From assembly GCA_004335635.1 (NCBI GenBank), contig QAXH01003165.1, positions 1 through 45,286 of the forward strand: 45,286 nucleotides of DNA, in the 5' to 3' direction. Below the pieces are notes generated by a model. The model did not search any database, was not told the DNA's origin, and worked only from the letters and a program-made list of their open reading frames with translations. A program made the position numbers and the translations under genes. Of the stretch, positions 33,388 to 44,906 are shown piece by piece; position 1 is the stretch's first letter, and each line of letters opens with the position of its first letter. Source of the stretch: Chloromonas sp. AAM2 (Eukaryota; Chlorophyta; Chlorophyceae; Chlamydomonadales; Chlamydomonadaceae).

Positions 33388-34735
33388 AGCCTGCAGCCCT
33401 GCAACTGCAGTTGCCTGCCTTTGCGTGGGCGCGTTTTGACAAGTGTAGTCAGGTTCAGGCAGTTTGCAGCATGGGCGCGTTCAAGCAGGTTGAAGCAGGT
33501 CTGCGCGAGCCGTTTAGGTGTGTGTGATTTGTCGTTTTGCTTATTCAGTAGCTACTTGCATTTGCATTGGCCAGTGCTGGCCAACGCGCCTTTGTGAGCT
33601 GCATCCGGCTACCTTGCACCAACGTTAAGATTTTTCTGCTGCTCTGTTCCAAAGAGCTCATGGCAGGTCTACTTTGGTGCCACGGCTGCACACCTATTTT
33701 TGCCCGGCTTGCTTTCCTGGTTTGCTTGGGATATGAGCATGGCCCGACCTGCCTACTCAAGTGCCTGCTGCCCTTTTCATTAGACGGTTGTGCTTGCAGA
33801 TCCAATCGCATATCCAATTAAGAGCTTGGTTTTGAGCACGATGAGACAAGCATGATGAGATGTTGGTGCTCTTGGCCGAGCCGCATGTTCACTCATCAGC
33901 GCTCTGGCTCTTGACATGCAGCCGTGCTGGTGTGGCCATACTGATGCCCCATTCGTCCAACGTGGGCGGTGACATTCTGATCTGTTAGATTTTTCAGTCG
34001 AGATTCAACTACCAGTCTGACTTGACAACTTGATCCATCGTTGGGTATCCCGCACTGGCTGGCGTTCTCTGGTTGCTATGCAACGGCACACACTGCCTAG
34101 TGCAGGGGTACCTTACTAAAAGGATGGGCAGGCAAGGCAAGGGAAGGGCAAGGCGTTTTGATCGCCAGCTTGCCCACCTGGCCTGCCGTCACACTCGAGC
34201 AGGGAACAACCTTCAGATTTCATGAAATGTGCAAGCAACATTTTGTTATATGCTGATTGATTTGCGGAGCTGTGCTTATACATGCTACATGTACATGCGC
34301 GGTTGATTCAAAAGAGTGGTCCAGAACTGCATGATGGTATCCGGTGGCTGGTTTGCTGTGGCGTGAGATGCTAGCATGCCAAATGCAGCTGCGTAGTTTT
34401 GAAACGTGACTGGAATGCTGGCATACGTGTGATTTGGAAGGCTGGCATGTGGCGGTGACAGCATGCATTTCCAGCAATGTGATAGCGGGGCTCGTGTTTC
34501 CCACCAAATCCCTCCCCTCTTGTGATAGCGGGGCGTTGTATTTGATGCTCAACTGCTGCCGTGGACAATGACAATGTTTCTGGCACTGTGTTAGCAGAGG
34601 CTGCACCATGTTTGCAGTGCCGTACTTAACCAAGAGTTGAAAGGCTTCTTTATCCTGCCAATGAGAGCAAGCAGGCAGCTTTGCGATTGCACTTCTAGTT
34701 TTATTCGGATCGTCACACAGTGACCATGAGTTTAG
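33388..34735. other. Intergenic, downstream of DPH6
   Basis: This holds the DPH6 3' UTR and unannotated sequence. A purine-rich gcaaggcaagggaagg stretch lies near 34130-34155. A short echo (atccctcccctcttgtgat, 34508-34526) of the dispersed repeat that follows is visible. No gene is recognised. Confidence 0.5.
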
Positions 34736-34864
34736 AGGCCCCTTTTTGGGTCTAACGAGGTTTGTGGTCAGGATAGCACCTCGAGTGGTGACTACCACCA
34801 GTACTATCCAGGTGTGTCGTAATCCCCTTCACTTGTAGGTTGGACGGGTTGGAATCCCTCCCCT
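34736..34864 (-). repeat. Dispersed repeat, copy 2
   Basis: This is the inverted counterpart of 8123-8250. It sits about 400 bp from the 3' end of the retrotransposon remnant and may be part of the same transposon-rich block. A 192-residue open frame (34798-34220, minus) starts inside it but shows no recognisable domain. Confidence 0.75.
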
Positions 34865-35168
34865 TTTGTGATTGATGCAATTGAGCGACATGGCGTGCGA
34901 GTAACAGCAAGTAGAGCTACTCCCCGCCACATGCGGGGAATTGGACAGCACGTTCCTTGCAAGAGTCGTGGTGGTGGTAAGCAGTCTTACAATGTGATGA
35001 ACATTTGTAAGTTGGCCTTTGAGCGGCCAGGTACTTAATGGCAGCAGATTGTGTTTCACATAGCTGATTGAGGAGTACCAAAATGGTGCAGGTGGATGAC
35101 ATGCAGTTGCAGGGCATACAGGGTGTGCCATGTATCATATTTAAGGTCACACCACGGTGGTGTGGCAC

Positions 35169-35210
35169 ACCTTCGTTTTTCCCAGCTGATTGCTATGATC
35201 AGACAGTGGT
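35169..35210 (-). repeat. Putative retrotransposon 3' tail segment, shared with 39998-40038
   Basis: About 41 bp (accttcgtttttcccagctg onward) lie just downstream of the retrotransposon coding remnant on its strand. They recur with few changes at 39998-40038 inside an intron of the hydrolase gene. This may be the 3' UTR of the element family. Confidence 0.5.
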
Positions 35211-35271
35211 TCAACCCACGTGGCTGCAGCTAGCCACAATATCTCTCCAAGAATTACGCGCCTGACAATCA

Positions 35272-36590
35272 TCAAGCCAAGAAATCTCTGGTAGCAGGGT
35301 GCAAAGTACGAATGTCATCAGCAGAACGGTTCCAAGTTGAAAGCGGGGCAGTTCTGCCTCTCATCGCTGCAGCCTGAGGGCCCTCTCGGGCTGTAACAGT
35401 TGCGAAAAGCAAGCGTGAAGTGTCAGACATGCGTCCCATGTGGCCTAGCCACCTGAGCCTGCGGTTTGCGAGCAGGGCAATAATGGTTGGTTGATGAGTT
35501 TTGACATGGAGGTCAGCATTGCTGATGACCTCTGGGCGCAGGGCGTTCATGCAGAAAGCGTCGCAAGCAGCTGTTGTTGAACACATCCAACTGGTGCTGC
35601 TGAGCTGTAGTTGGTGTACATGACTCAGCATCGCCATAGATCAGGATGGGCACAACAATAACCTTGTAAATGCGCATCTCGCTGGTTATGCTGGCACCCC
35701 TTTCACTGAACACCTTGCCTTGAAGGTCATGGAAGGCGACAACTGCCTGCTGTATGCATGTGCTGAGCTCTGTGTCCTGATGCTGCCCAGATAGCGAAAC
35801 CCATTGACATGCTGGAATTGCCCTGTCTGCAACTAGATGGCCTGTGTGTGTGTTCCTGGCCACTATTTCCAAACACCACGGCTCGTGTCTTGGTGTGGTT
35901 GAGCTCCTCTGCTGTCTGCTCCAGAACCTGAGTGCTATTTCCAGTCCTGCATCACTGCCTGCCATAAGCACAAGGTCATCGGCATACATCAACATGAGAA
36001 TGGCCATGTGTGCGTCCTGCCCAGAGGGTGCTGAGACCAGTTGTCCATCAATGCGGTAAGTCCACACCCCTGCGAGCTAAGAAATCCATGAACACATTGA
36101 ACACAACTGGTGGCACAGGGCAGCCCTGCCGTACCCCGCTGGACAAGGAGAAATAGCCAGAGATGTGGCCATTTGCAACTACCTGAGCCCTACACCCACT
36201 GTGCAGGTCCTCTAGTAGGCCCACCAGCTTGTCTGCAACACCCCTGGCTGGAGGCGGCAACATCTCAATGTTCAGACCCAACACAAGAGGACCTAAATGA
36301 ACCCGTGACCTGAATGAACCGCGGAGTTGATGTGTAAAGGGTTTGTGGCACTGGTAAAGACAACGAATGTAAATGGAACGTTGGGTGCGGTGAGACGAGT
36401 TTGGGTTTCTGTCAGCTTGGAGACGGGCACACGCACATCTGCTGCTCAGCAGGCCATGATTATACGTTGCAGAGCGGAGTGTCAGGCGCTCTTGCGTTGG
36501 GATGGTCTGTGCACTCCCTGTTATGCTGTGCAGCCAGGCACCTTCACACCATGTACACGGCCAGGCATGCAGCTGCAAGCACGCCTCCAC
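35272..36590 (-). mobile_element. Decayed non-LTR (LINE-type) retrotransposon, reverse transcriptase remnant
   Basis: Minus-strand frames carry successive LINE reverse-transcriptase landmarks. Frame 36590-36048 has VADKLVGLLEDLHSG and SGVRQGCPVPPVVFNVFMDF. Frame 36067-35513 has MLMYADDLVLMAGS (catalytic YADD) and then LDVFNNSCLRRFL. Frame 35637-35272 has NRRLRWLGHMGRMSD, typical of LINE ORF2 C-termini. The parts lie in different frames, and after YADD the expected sequence (a LEQTAEELNHTKT stretch) appears in another frame, so at least three frameshifts have killed it. No endonuclease domain or ORF1 is visible, so it is 5'-truncated or eroded. The exact clade cannot be set by eye. Confidence 0.85.
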
Positions 36591-36735
36591 ACCGCTTCAG
36601 ACTGAGGATTCTGCCTTCAGTGTACTAGCGTGCGTTTCGAAGAGGCACGCTCGACACTAAACACTTGCTTGTCGCCGGGTCCCGCCAACCAACAATTGTC
36701 GCCCTAAGACTGCGAGGCCGAAGGGATCAAAACTG

Positions 36736-36838
36736 CGCCTCACGTGGGGATCGAACCCACGACCACACGGTACCAGCAGGCTGGGTGGGTGCTTTTCAGT
36801 TTTAAAAGCCGTGCGCTCTACCACTGAGCTAGTGAGGC
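36736..36838 (-). tRNA. trnK-UUU: tRNA-Lys (anticodon UUU) with a 31-nt intron
   Basis: The minus strand folds as a cloverleaf. The acceptor stem GCCTCAC pairs with GTGAGGC. The D arm is GCTC-AGTGGTA-GAGC, the anticodon stem CACGG/CCGTG with loop CTTTTA-A, and the T arm GTGGG-TTCGATC-CCCAC. The anticodon is TTT. Bases 36802-36772 form an intron at the canonical site one base 3' of the anticodon. The A box (TAGCTCAGTGG) and B box (GGTTCGATCC) are intact. The intron at position 37/38 implies a eukaryotic nuclear tRNA. Confidence 0.92.
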
Positions 36839-36934
36839 GTCCCCCATCAGTGCCATTCAGACGGTACATATACCCAAAACGTACGTTACACCGTTCACAC
36901 AAAGGCTCTCTGGCTCTCTGTGCTTGTTCACATC

Positions 36935-36985
<51 letters not shown>

Positions 36986-38274
36986 GTCTCGTCGCCACAA
37001 GTGGCTCTCTATAGTGTTTGTGTGGCTGGCCATCAAGGGACGCCATAACGAGCTCATTCTCCCTGGCTGGTCTCTGACAGAGCGTGGGGGGTAGGTGCTG
37101 CAGGGAAAGAAAAGGACGTCTCTGAGGGCTCCTGTGCTCTCTGGAAGGCTCGGGCTTGCATGTGGTGTGTTCTGCGTTTCCCTGCCTGCCTGCACCTTGC
37201 TTCCCGCCTGCCTGCCTCGCTGCTCTGGGTGTCTGACGCCTGGGGAGCGGGTGGTTCGACTCGCTGCTCTGCCTGGTGCGCCGTTTCCGTGACGTGCTGC
37301 CCTCAATAAAACACAGGACCCAGCTCTGCAGCTCTCAGCATCGTCAGCAGGGTCGTTGGTCCTCGCTGTTGCCTATGGTGAGCGTGGTTGCAACAGAGTC
37401 TCACGCATATGAAATGTGCAATTGCCTTCGGCAGCTGCAGCAGCTTAAGCATTCAGGCCCGTCTGTTGCTGGCAATCAGAGTGATGGAGCAAGCCGCATC
37501 ATCAGCCCAATCCCAACCAGCCAGCAGCGCAGTTGCAGTGGGCAGTATTACCAAAGGACCTACCACAGTCGTTGCAAGTTGTAGGCAAAGTGATTGATAC
37601 AGTGGGGTGCACATGGCTATCGACTTCCCTGACAGTTCAAGGCATCACCCAACAACAGGTCCGGCCCACCTATGTCATGCAAGTCACCTGGCCCGCCTTC
37701 ACAACAGGGATACCAAGCCCCAGGTGACCAGCCATGCACATGCATCATCAGAATGTTCTAGCATGCTAACAGGGGGCACCAAGTATGCTAGTGTCCAGCT
37801 ATGAAAACCCTAGCCACACTGGTAGCAAGCTTAGCAGGCTTTCCTAGCATCCAGGCTGTATGTGCTTCTTAAAGGCTGGCAATGGCTGTTATCGTTTGCT
37901 TACATGCTGGTGTTGACGACCTACGGGTGTAAGCACGCTGTTGCCTCCGTATTGTGTGATGGACAGGCCTGAACCCTATCATCAGGGCCTGAACCCTATG
38001 GGATCTGTCAGGCATCTAACAAATCTCTCGCGTTCACACAAAAACAGCTCAAAGCAGTCTCTTGTTTTGTATTGTGGGTTTGATAGTCCCGGATGGTCGA
38101 GCCAGCGCTGCTGGTCACAACTCATGCTCAGGTGGATCCACAACTCTTGTTGATAACAGGTGATTCGCTCTCTTTTTCTCTCTGTCAGCATGTTTCGGCA
38201 CACAGCGTCAGATGGCACATGCATGCTCCCCACACTTCATATAACTTGCTGCTTCACTTTGTGTGCTCGCTGGT
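36839..38274. other. Intergenic with no gene recognised
   Basis: This lies between the tRNA and the 3' end of the hydrolase gene. It contains the CT microsatellite, a short direct repeat of ggcctgaaccctat (about 37965 and 37985) and a gcctgcctgcctcg run near 37210. None of the open frames shows domain-like composition. Confidence 0.55.
36933..36990. repeat. (CT)n microsatellite
   Basis: Nearly pure CT dinucleotides with a few interruptions, about 100 bp upstream of the tRNA gene in the tRNA's orientation. Confidence 0.97.
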
Positions 38275-41200
38275 CTATGCCTTGGTTGTGGTGCAGAACT
38301 TATGGATCAGCGGGTTGACGAGCTCGGGTGCCTCATCCATGGGACAGTGGCCCACACCTGCACCGGGCAACACAATAAAGCACGCATCAGCACCTGCCTT
38401 GGTATTGATGGGAGAGTATGGGCGTTTTTGGCGCTAATGCAGACATCTGAACTCAGGACAATTCATGACACTGAACATCCAGTCACCAGTCGTCACGTGA
38501 TCACAAATTAGAGACATTCTTCCTGTGTTAACTTCACACGCCCGCGTACATAGACATTCTGACAACTGTAAACACTGTTCCCTCGCTAACCTCGCCCGAA
38601 CTGAGAGGTCAGCAGATCGCACAACTCTGCAGCCACGTGCAGCCTAAGCCGTCATACATCCACACCAATAAGATGCACTTCTATCCCTGTCTCCCCATCA
38701 AGACCCGATGACGTTGGTGGTGCACAATGCTCTAACCTCCGCATCTCACCCGGCAGAGCAATGAACTCCTTGACCCCCTTCAGGTGCGCGAAGTACTTCC
38801 TGCCCAACTCCACGGGCTCCCAGGGGTCCCGCTCGCCCCACACAATGCTCACGGGGCGCGTCGTGGCGGAGATCAGATCCTCAGGCAACTGCGGCGGGGC
38901 AGGCGCGTGTACACACACCTGGGTTGCACGTGCTATGACCTGAGGCAGACCGCACGCGTTTTCCATTCTACAACCCTGCACTTGTCATATCATACACCAC
39001 GACAAGCAGGCGTACATTCTGACACTGCACTGAACACTGGCCTCTCTTATAAACCCAACAGTGCATGGAAGGCAAAGGCCCTGTCACAGAGATGGTACGA
39101 TGAAGACTTGCACTGGCCTCGTGCATTATGGCTGCTTGGTCGCTTCATGGCTTTGTGAACTGGCTTTCATCAGCCTGGTTGAATGGCTAGTCCTGCTTTC
39201 CTGCTTATCGTAGCCTCGTTCTCGGTTCTTCCTCCGACCTTCTGACTAAATCTTCCTTGTTGTGCCTTGCTCAGGGGACGCCACGAGGGTATTCATCCAG
39301 AACTTGTGCATGGCTTGCTAGCGTACGTGCTTGGCGCATGTGTGTGTCCCTCTGCTCGGATATGACCCTATTGGCGTTGTATCTTGGCAATTCACTGATT
39401 GATTTCACTCACCGGCCCCCCGCTGTAGCTGATGAAGTCCAGAAACACACTGACGGCGCCCGGCTGCAGCCCGGGCTTGAGAATGCACTGCACTAACTCA
39501 TCTGTGACTGCGTCCTTGTTGCCGTATGCTTGGCGCAGGATGTTCTTAACAGTCTGTGCGCAGCAGGCCAACAAACAAGCGGCAGACGTGTGCAAGTGTC
39601 ACTGTTGCCCAGCAGCCAGGCAGCGCAGTGCATGGGTCTGGACCCAGCGAGTGGTGCATGCAAGGAACCACACTATTGATGCCATTCATGTCATCGTGAT
39701 AAGAGGTGAGGCAATGGCACTGCAGCCAAGTACATCAAAGTGCCCGGCAGAACAGTAATGTCACTGTTAACAGTTAATTTGTGATACATCAACTGTAGGT
39801 ATTGTAGGTATTATATTGACTGTATTGTATTGACTGAAGCAGGCATGTGCTGACAGCAATTGTTTAACGACGGATTGCATGTGCATCAGTGAGTCGCCTG
39901 CAACCAAACCAGTCACTGAGTGATCTGCAGAAACGGATCTAAAAAGACGTTCTTAACTGCACCAGTTGACATGGGGGTGCTGCCATGGAGTTTCTTTCCT
40001 TCGTTTTTCCCAACTGATTTCTATGACCGCACAGTGGTGCTACTCCACTCAGCTCACTCTTTCGGTTGCTACCGAAGCGAAGAAGGCCTGTCCAAGGTCC
40101 GTTTCTCTCAGTAACCGCTGAAAGGCCGCCACAAATGGCCTTTGCCAGGGCGGCTGGCGCTTGACATGCAGCATCCTGAGGCTGATATCCAGCAGTTGTA
40201 CACCTTGGACAAGGTCGGGCCTGCATGGGCGACAAACAATGGCAAAGTACCATTGCACACAGCACCTTCAGGTGCCAGAGACAGTACGATGCAGCCAGCA
40301 GGAAAGCGCAGACACCAACCCTGCTCTGGCATTCGTTCAGTTTCTTCTTGTATGTGTCACAGTCTGTGCGACACGATCGGTCTACTGTACCGACCCTTAG
40401 ACTGGATGCTACCATGAAAGGTTACAGACAGTGAAGGTACTAAATAATATAATGATAACATGCTGATCTGCCAGGCCCACCTTATTATGGATGTCTGGAG
40501 CCCAGTCAGACCGCCGACTGAGTTGCATATGAGGAAGCTGGGGGCACCCACTACCTGTGAGGCACGTGTACCAGTGAAGTGAAACAACTTGTGCCTTGCA
40601 TGGCTAGTACATGATGTGAGATCTGCGTGTTTGTGAATGTTGCCAAGGATTCCGAGGTGACCAGTAGGTGACCAGGGAAATCCTTCCTCCCTTGCCCTCA
40701 CTGAGCAGAGCTGAACAGGCATGTGTCAACAGCTGCAACCAGCACCCAGATTCCACCAAGCACTAACATACAGCAGGCGTCATCAAGTCAACGTATGGAA
40801 CATGCACGTGCGCCAAGCCAACATGTACAAGCTCTTAAAGCATTTCCTGAGCAGGTGCAGCTGAGGTACCATGATCAGATCCTCATCCGGGCCACCTGGC
40901 AGGGGTGACATCTCGGGCTAGGTCTGAGAGTGCCAACAGCGCCGCTGATGCATGACATGCTAGCAATCATTCAATCGCATGGCACGAGGAGCAGCTGCAT
41001 AGCTGCTCAGGGGTGCCCTGAAATTCCCATGCGGAATCTGGTGAAGAAGCGACCAAGACGGCACCTGTCATCAGCACCGCCCAGTGCTGTACTCACCTCT
41101 TCAATGAAGTCCGCTAGCTGCAAGCGTCCAGTGGACAGGACGTTGCACAGGCGCAGAGGCAAACCCACACGTTAGTAAACATGGCAGCATGGGTAGCTCA

Positions 41201-42505
41201 AGACATTCGGGTAGGTAGCCTGACACTGATGAGGACAAGGTACCGGAGTTGTGGAATGGCGATGGCTTAGGCTACGAGGGTAAGCGGTCTGGCTCACAGG
41301 TTGCAAAGTTCACATTTAACTGAAGTGCTTTACACGTGTCCTGGTCCCGGGCACCAGACTGGTCCTGTGCTTGTAACATAAAACAGGAAGCGTATCAGCA
41401 GTCTGAATGAGGCGATTGTGGAGTGGCTGCAGCATGGGTGAGCGATCACCTGCTGGCCCCACGTTTCAAAGCAGTAGATGCTGTTCGTGACCGAGGATCG
41501 CGGGTCTGGCTTGGAGCTGTAACCGTACCTGCAAAGCAGCACACAGCTCTTTGCAACTCAACCTTCGGAGCCTAGTCAAGATGCCTTTACACAGCGCAGC
41601 TGCCAAAACATGCGCCTCACATGGCTCGGATGCGCCGCCACATCTACCTGTAACACAGACCACACGTGCTGTCACACCGCTGGAGCCACTGTCCTAAGCA
41701 GTAGATGTGGAGTTGCAGTCCAAGTACACCATTACATGACATGTTCAAATCGCATAGAGTGGTAAATCAGCATGAAAATGGGATTCAAGGCCGTTGCCTT
41801 ACCCTAGGAGGTCAATGCTGTACGCTGTTAGGCCGTAATCTGTCGCCAGAACGCCTGTCGACTTGCGCCAATGGTCAGCATTGCCACCACTGCAACAACA
41901 GTGCACATTAACCTGTAAGGCCCGTGTTCGATGCGTGCCATCTGCCTTGCAGTCACTACCAGTTCACTGGCCTTGTTGTCAATCTAAACACAATACTCCT
42001 ACAACAATAACAGCAGGAATCTCATCCACAATGCCCCAGTTCTTCATATGGATTCCCTCCCAACGCCCAGCCCCACACAACGTGCCAGCAGTCCCACACA
42101 TGGACTCACGCCCTGCTGCTCATACACAACTCACAAGCCGTGCACCAGGACCACTGGTGGTCCTTGGCTGTTGGCACTGCGCTGGTAGCGGATTGTGTGG
42201 CCGCGCCATTGCCAATAACCCTCCACCACTCCGGGCCAGGGACTTGGGGTAGTGGGCCCGAGCGAGGTTGTGGGCACTTGCTCAACAGGAGCAGTCCGTA
42301 CATGCACAGAGCGTGATTGTGGGGCCGTGTGTTGAGGTGTTGTCAGTGTGCATTTGGAGCAATGCTGAGCCTCAACCTTGCGCAGCACGAGTGGTTGCGC
42401 GGGGGCGTACGACTCCTGCTTGCCAACCCTCTGCAAAACCCTCTGATGTCTGTGCAGCATTTTGGCGTGCAGGCTGGTGTTTGAATGGGGCTGGAGGCGC
42501 AACAT
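38275..42505 (-). CDS. CLD1: Alpha/beta hydrolase, chlorophyll dephytylase (CLD1)/pheophytinase-like, 9 exons
   Basis: Likely removes the phytol tail from chlorophyll or a related ester in the plastid. Exons: 42505-42135, 41889-41803, 41528-41450, 41117-41097, 40554-40481, 40220-40058, 39553-39413, 38888-38750, 38357-38275; 385 residues with all phases consistent. About 90 N-terminal residues rich in basic and hydroxyl residues look like a transit peptide. Then come YWQWRGHTIRYQ, VVLVHGFGGNADHWRKS (oxyanion region), LLGYGYSSKPDPR, the nucleophile elbow FLICNSVGG (Ser), LDISLRMLHVKRQPPWQRP, the acid loop VWGERDPWEP (Asp) and VGHCPMDEAPELVNP (His). The motif order matches Arabidopsis At5g38520 as I remember it; pheophytinase is the nearest alternative. 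One exon is only 21 nt (LADFIEE). It is divergent from the next gene. Confidence 0.9.
39998..40038 (-). repeat. Retrotransposon-tail-like segment in a hydrolase intron
   Basis: It matches 35169-35210 in the same orientation and begins about 20 bp after the donor of exon 40220-40058. It may be a remnant of a 5'-truncated retrotransposon insertion. Only about 41 bp are clearly shared. Confidence 0.5.
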
Positions 42506-42617
42506 TGCTGCAAACCCGGGTGCCGTAACCCCAAAACCGCCGTAGCGCCGAGTGTTGCTTGTTAATCATCCGTGTCATTCGTGCTACTCAGCAACTCCAT
42601 GAGAATCTAGAGTCGAT
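42506..42617. promoter_or_regulatory. Compact divergent promoter region, 112 bp
   Basis: Only 112 bp separate the start codons of the hydrolase (minus) and the unknown membrane protein (plus). Both 5' UTRs and core promoters should fit here unless an upstream non-coding exon exists. No clear TATA box is visible, but the short spacing suggests shared regulation. Confidence 0.6.
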
Positions 42618-44406
42618 ATGGCGATGCTGCCGATGGCCCTGCGGCAACTGACGCTTGTTCAAGACCCTCGGCTGCTATGCGCTAGCGCATGCTTGTGTAC
42701 AAGGTTCTTGCATGCATCATCACGATCGGCGGTGGATGGGGCGACCACGTCAACACCAACACAAGCAGCAGCAGGGGCAGCAACAGCACCGACAGGCGCG
42801 GAAGTCAGCTCTGCTGAAGCCGCCTCATCTTCATCAGATGCTTCACATGCGACTATAGCCAGCTGGATGTACAAGACAGTGAAGCAGAAAGGCAACCTGA
42901 CTACTGCAGGTATGCGCCATGAGCTGCCATGGTTGCCATGTACTGGAAATCATCTTCAGCATGCTCATGCAGCACAAGCGGCTTATTCATGCATCCATGA
43001 AGCAATTACCCGACAACGTCCAATAAACAAACGCTTTGATATTGTTCAGATGTTTCTGGCATGCCTACACAATCATGCATGGCCAGTTCCTCATCCGTCT
43101 CTTTGCCATGCGTGTCACAGAGTATCTAGAACACAAACGGAAGTCCTTTGTTGCCAAGTTGTCATTCTGGGAGAAGGTCTACTACACAGCTGGGTTATTA
43201 GGAGCAGCCGCCATCGTTTACACACGGGTGGATTGGGACGGGAGCAAAGCTGCAGCAGAAGCAGTGAGTGAATCTGTACACCTGCCGCCACATGAGCACC
43301 ATCTGATTTTGAGCAGTGTGGAGCAAGGCAGCTGCAGAGCAGCAAAGGGCACAAACCAGCTTTGTGGGACGTGGACTTCTCACATCTGCAATGAGCGCAG
43401 TTCCAAGGATGTCTTGGGTTTGACACCTGGCTTCACCGCATATATATATATATAGAACCACCCAGCCCTGCAGACAGCTTCTACTTGTTCTTGTTGCTAT
43501 TCTCGAGTTCTGCGCATTACTGTTGCCTAGAGCTCATGCCACCTAGTGACTGCAGTGATGGCAACTGATCCGTTCCCGACACCAGCCATACACGTCACAC
43601 ATTTCACAACATTCAGGTCACACCTCGTGTGCCTCTCGTGACGCTCTGATTACGTGTAATGCGCCTGTCACACACACGTGCAGGTCAAGCAGCAGAAGGC
43701 AGCCGATCTTGAGCTCAAGCGGCTTGAGGCCCTGCCCCTCTTCTTGGCAGGGCGCAGCTTCGCATCAGAGGAGGACGAACACCCCTTTGAGGGCGCCAGT
43801 CCCGCTGAAATCCAAGCGCTTGCATCCAAGTACCGGGAGTCAAAGGCCGGCAGCGCCGCACAAGCCATGTGGAAGCTGCCGGTGTTTACAGATGACGATC
43901 CGTTTGATGTGAGTCAAGGTTGCAATGGTTGTGAAGGGGACGGTCACAAGGCGTCGATGGCATTAGTTCGAGCTCATGTTTGAGCTTCTTAGTTTTGAGT
44001 GTCACAACGGTCACAAGGGTGCTTATGGCATCAGTGTAGGGTGCTGTGTCCACCTCGTAAAATGGCTCCAGTATTCTGGCTGGGAGTGCTGCAACAGGGA
44101 CGCAGTACATCACCAGCTTCCACGGAGTTGGACAACCACAAGCACGCAAGCTTCTACATGTCCTTGTTGTGTGTGCTTCTTCAAGACATTATACACCCTG
44201 TGAATGCACAGTCCTCAGAAACGTGCACCTGACGCGCGCGACAAGCAAGCCTCCTCAGTTTACAGTGGCAGCTCAACTCACGCTGCAGTTCAACATTCCA
44301 ACGGCCAAGACCATGAGTAAAAGCTTTCATTGCTGTTCCATCTTCGCAGGGCATGACACCAGAAGAAATCGATGCTTACATGCAGAAGAAAAACGGGCTG
44401 CAATGA
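42618..44406 (+). CDS. Unrecognised organelle-type single-span membrane protein, 4 exons
   Basis: Exons: 42618-42909, 43121-43263, 43684-43908, 44350-44406; 238 residues, in frame from ATG to TGA. The N-terminus (MAMLPMALRQLTLVQDPRLL, then Arg- and Ser-rich sequence) resembles a mitochondrial or plastid presequence. An Ala/Thr/Ser-rich linker follows (residues about 40-80). Then comes a conserved-looking core: IASWMYKTVKQKGNLTTAEY, the basic LEHKRKSFVAKLSFWEKV, and one membrane helix, YYTAGLLGAAAIVYTRV. The soluble tail is charged: LELKRLEALPLFLAGRSF, EEDEHPFEGASPAEIQALAS, FTDDDPFDGMTPEEIDAYMQ. The layout (presequence, one span, charged tail) would suit an accessory subunit of an inner-membrane complex, but that is only an inference. 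Confidence 0.75.
43440..43454. repeat. (TA)n microsatellite
   Basis: A short run of alternating T and A in an intron of the unknown membrane-protein gene. Confidence 0.9.
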
Positions 44407-44906
44407 CACCTCATTGGCAACTGCTGATGATAAGCCTTGTGCGCATCATCAGATCAATATCATGGAAGGGCGCCCGGAATAGCGTAACCCTCTGTGTGAC
44501 AGTGTACTTGAGCAGTCCCATGATTGGCGCTTGCCAATGACGCTACAGAATCAACGCATAATGCCTGAATAGATATTTATACTGGGCAATAGACACAGTG
44601 CCCTATTCCAAGGAGCCGCACGTGCCTCAATAGGATGCAGCCAACTCGCAACTCAGGTCGACCGTGCGTCAATGTGATACCATTCGTCAACTGATTTGTC
44701 AATGTAACTGCATTCGTGATGCACGTTTGCAACCCACCTGCGTTCATTCAACACCATGTAACAGAAGTCCCTTGTGTCTACATAAGGGGTTGGAGGTTGG
44801 GAACAAGGCCACAGCATCAGCCAGCACTGGGAGCGCAGTCAAATCTTGTAGATCAAGTCTTCTGCTGCTGCAAAACACACAATGGATTTTCAACACGTCG
44901 GCTCTC
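44407..44906. other. Convergent intergenic spacer
   Basis: About 500 bp lie between the stop of the unknown membrane protein and the stop of the gene entering from the right. TGTAA, the common green-algal polyadenylation signal, occurs on the plus strand at about 44702 and 44757. No gene is seen. Confidence 0.55.

Noticed and set aside
34220..34798. 192-residue minus-strand open frame
   Set aside because: It starts inside a dispersed repeat, shows no domain, and its composition is like random sequence. It is treated as repeat-derived.
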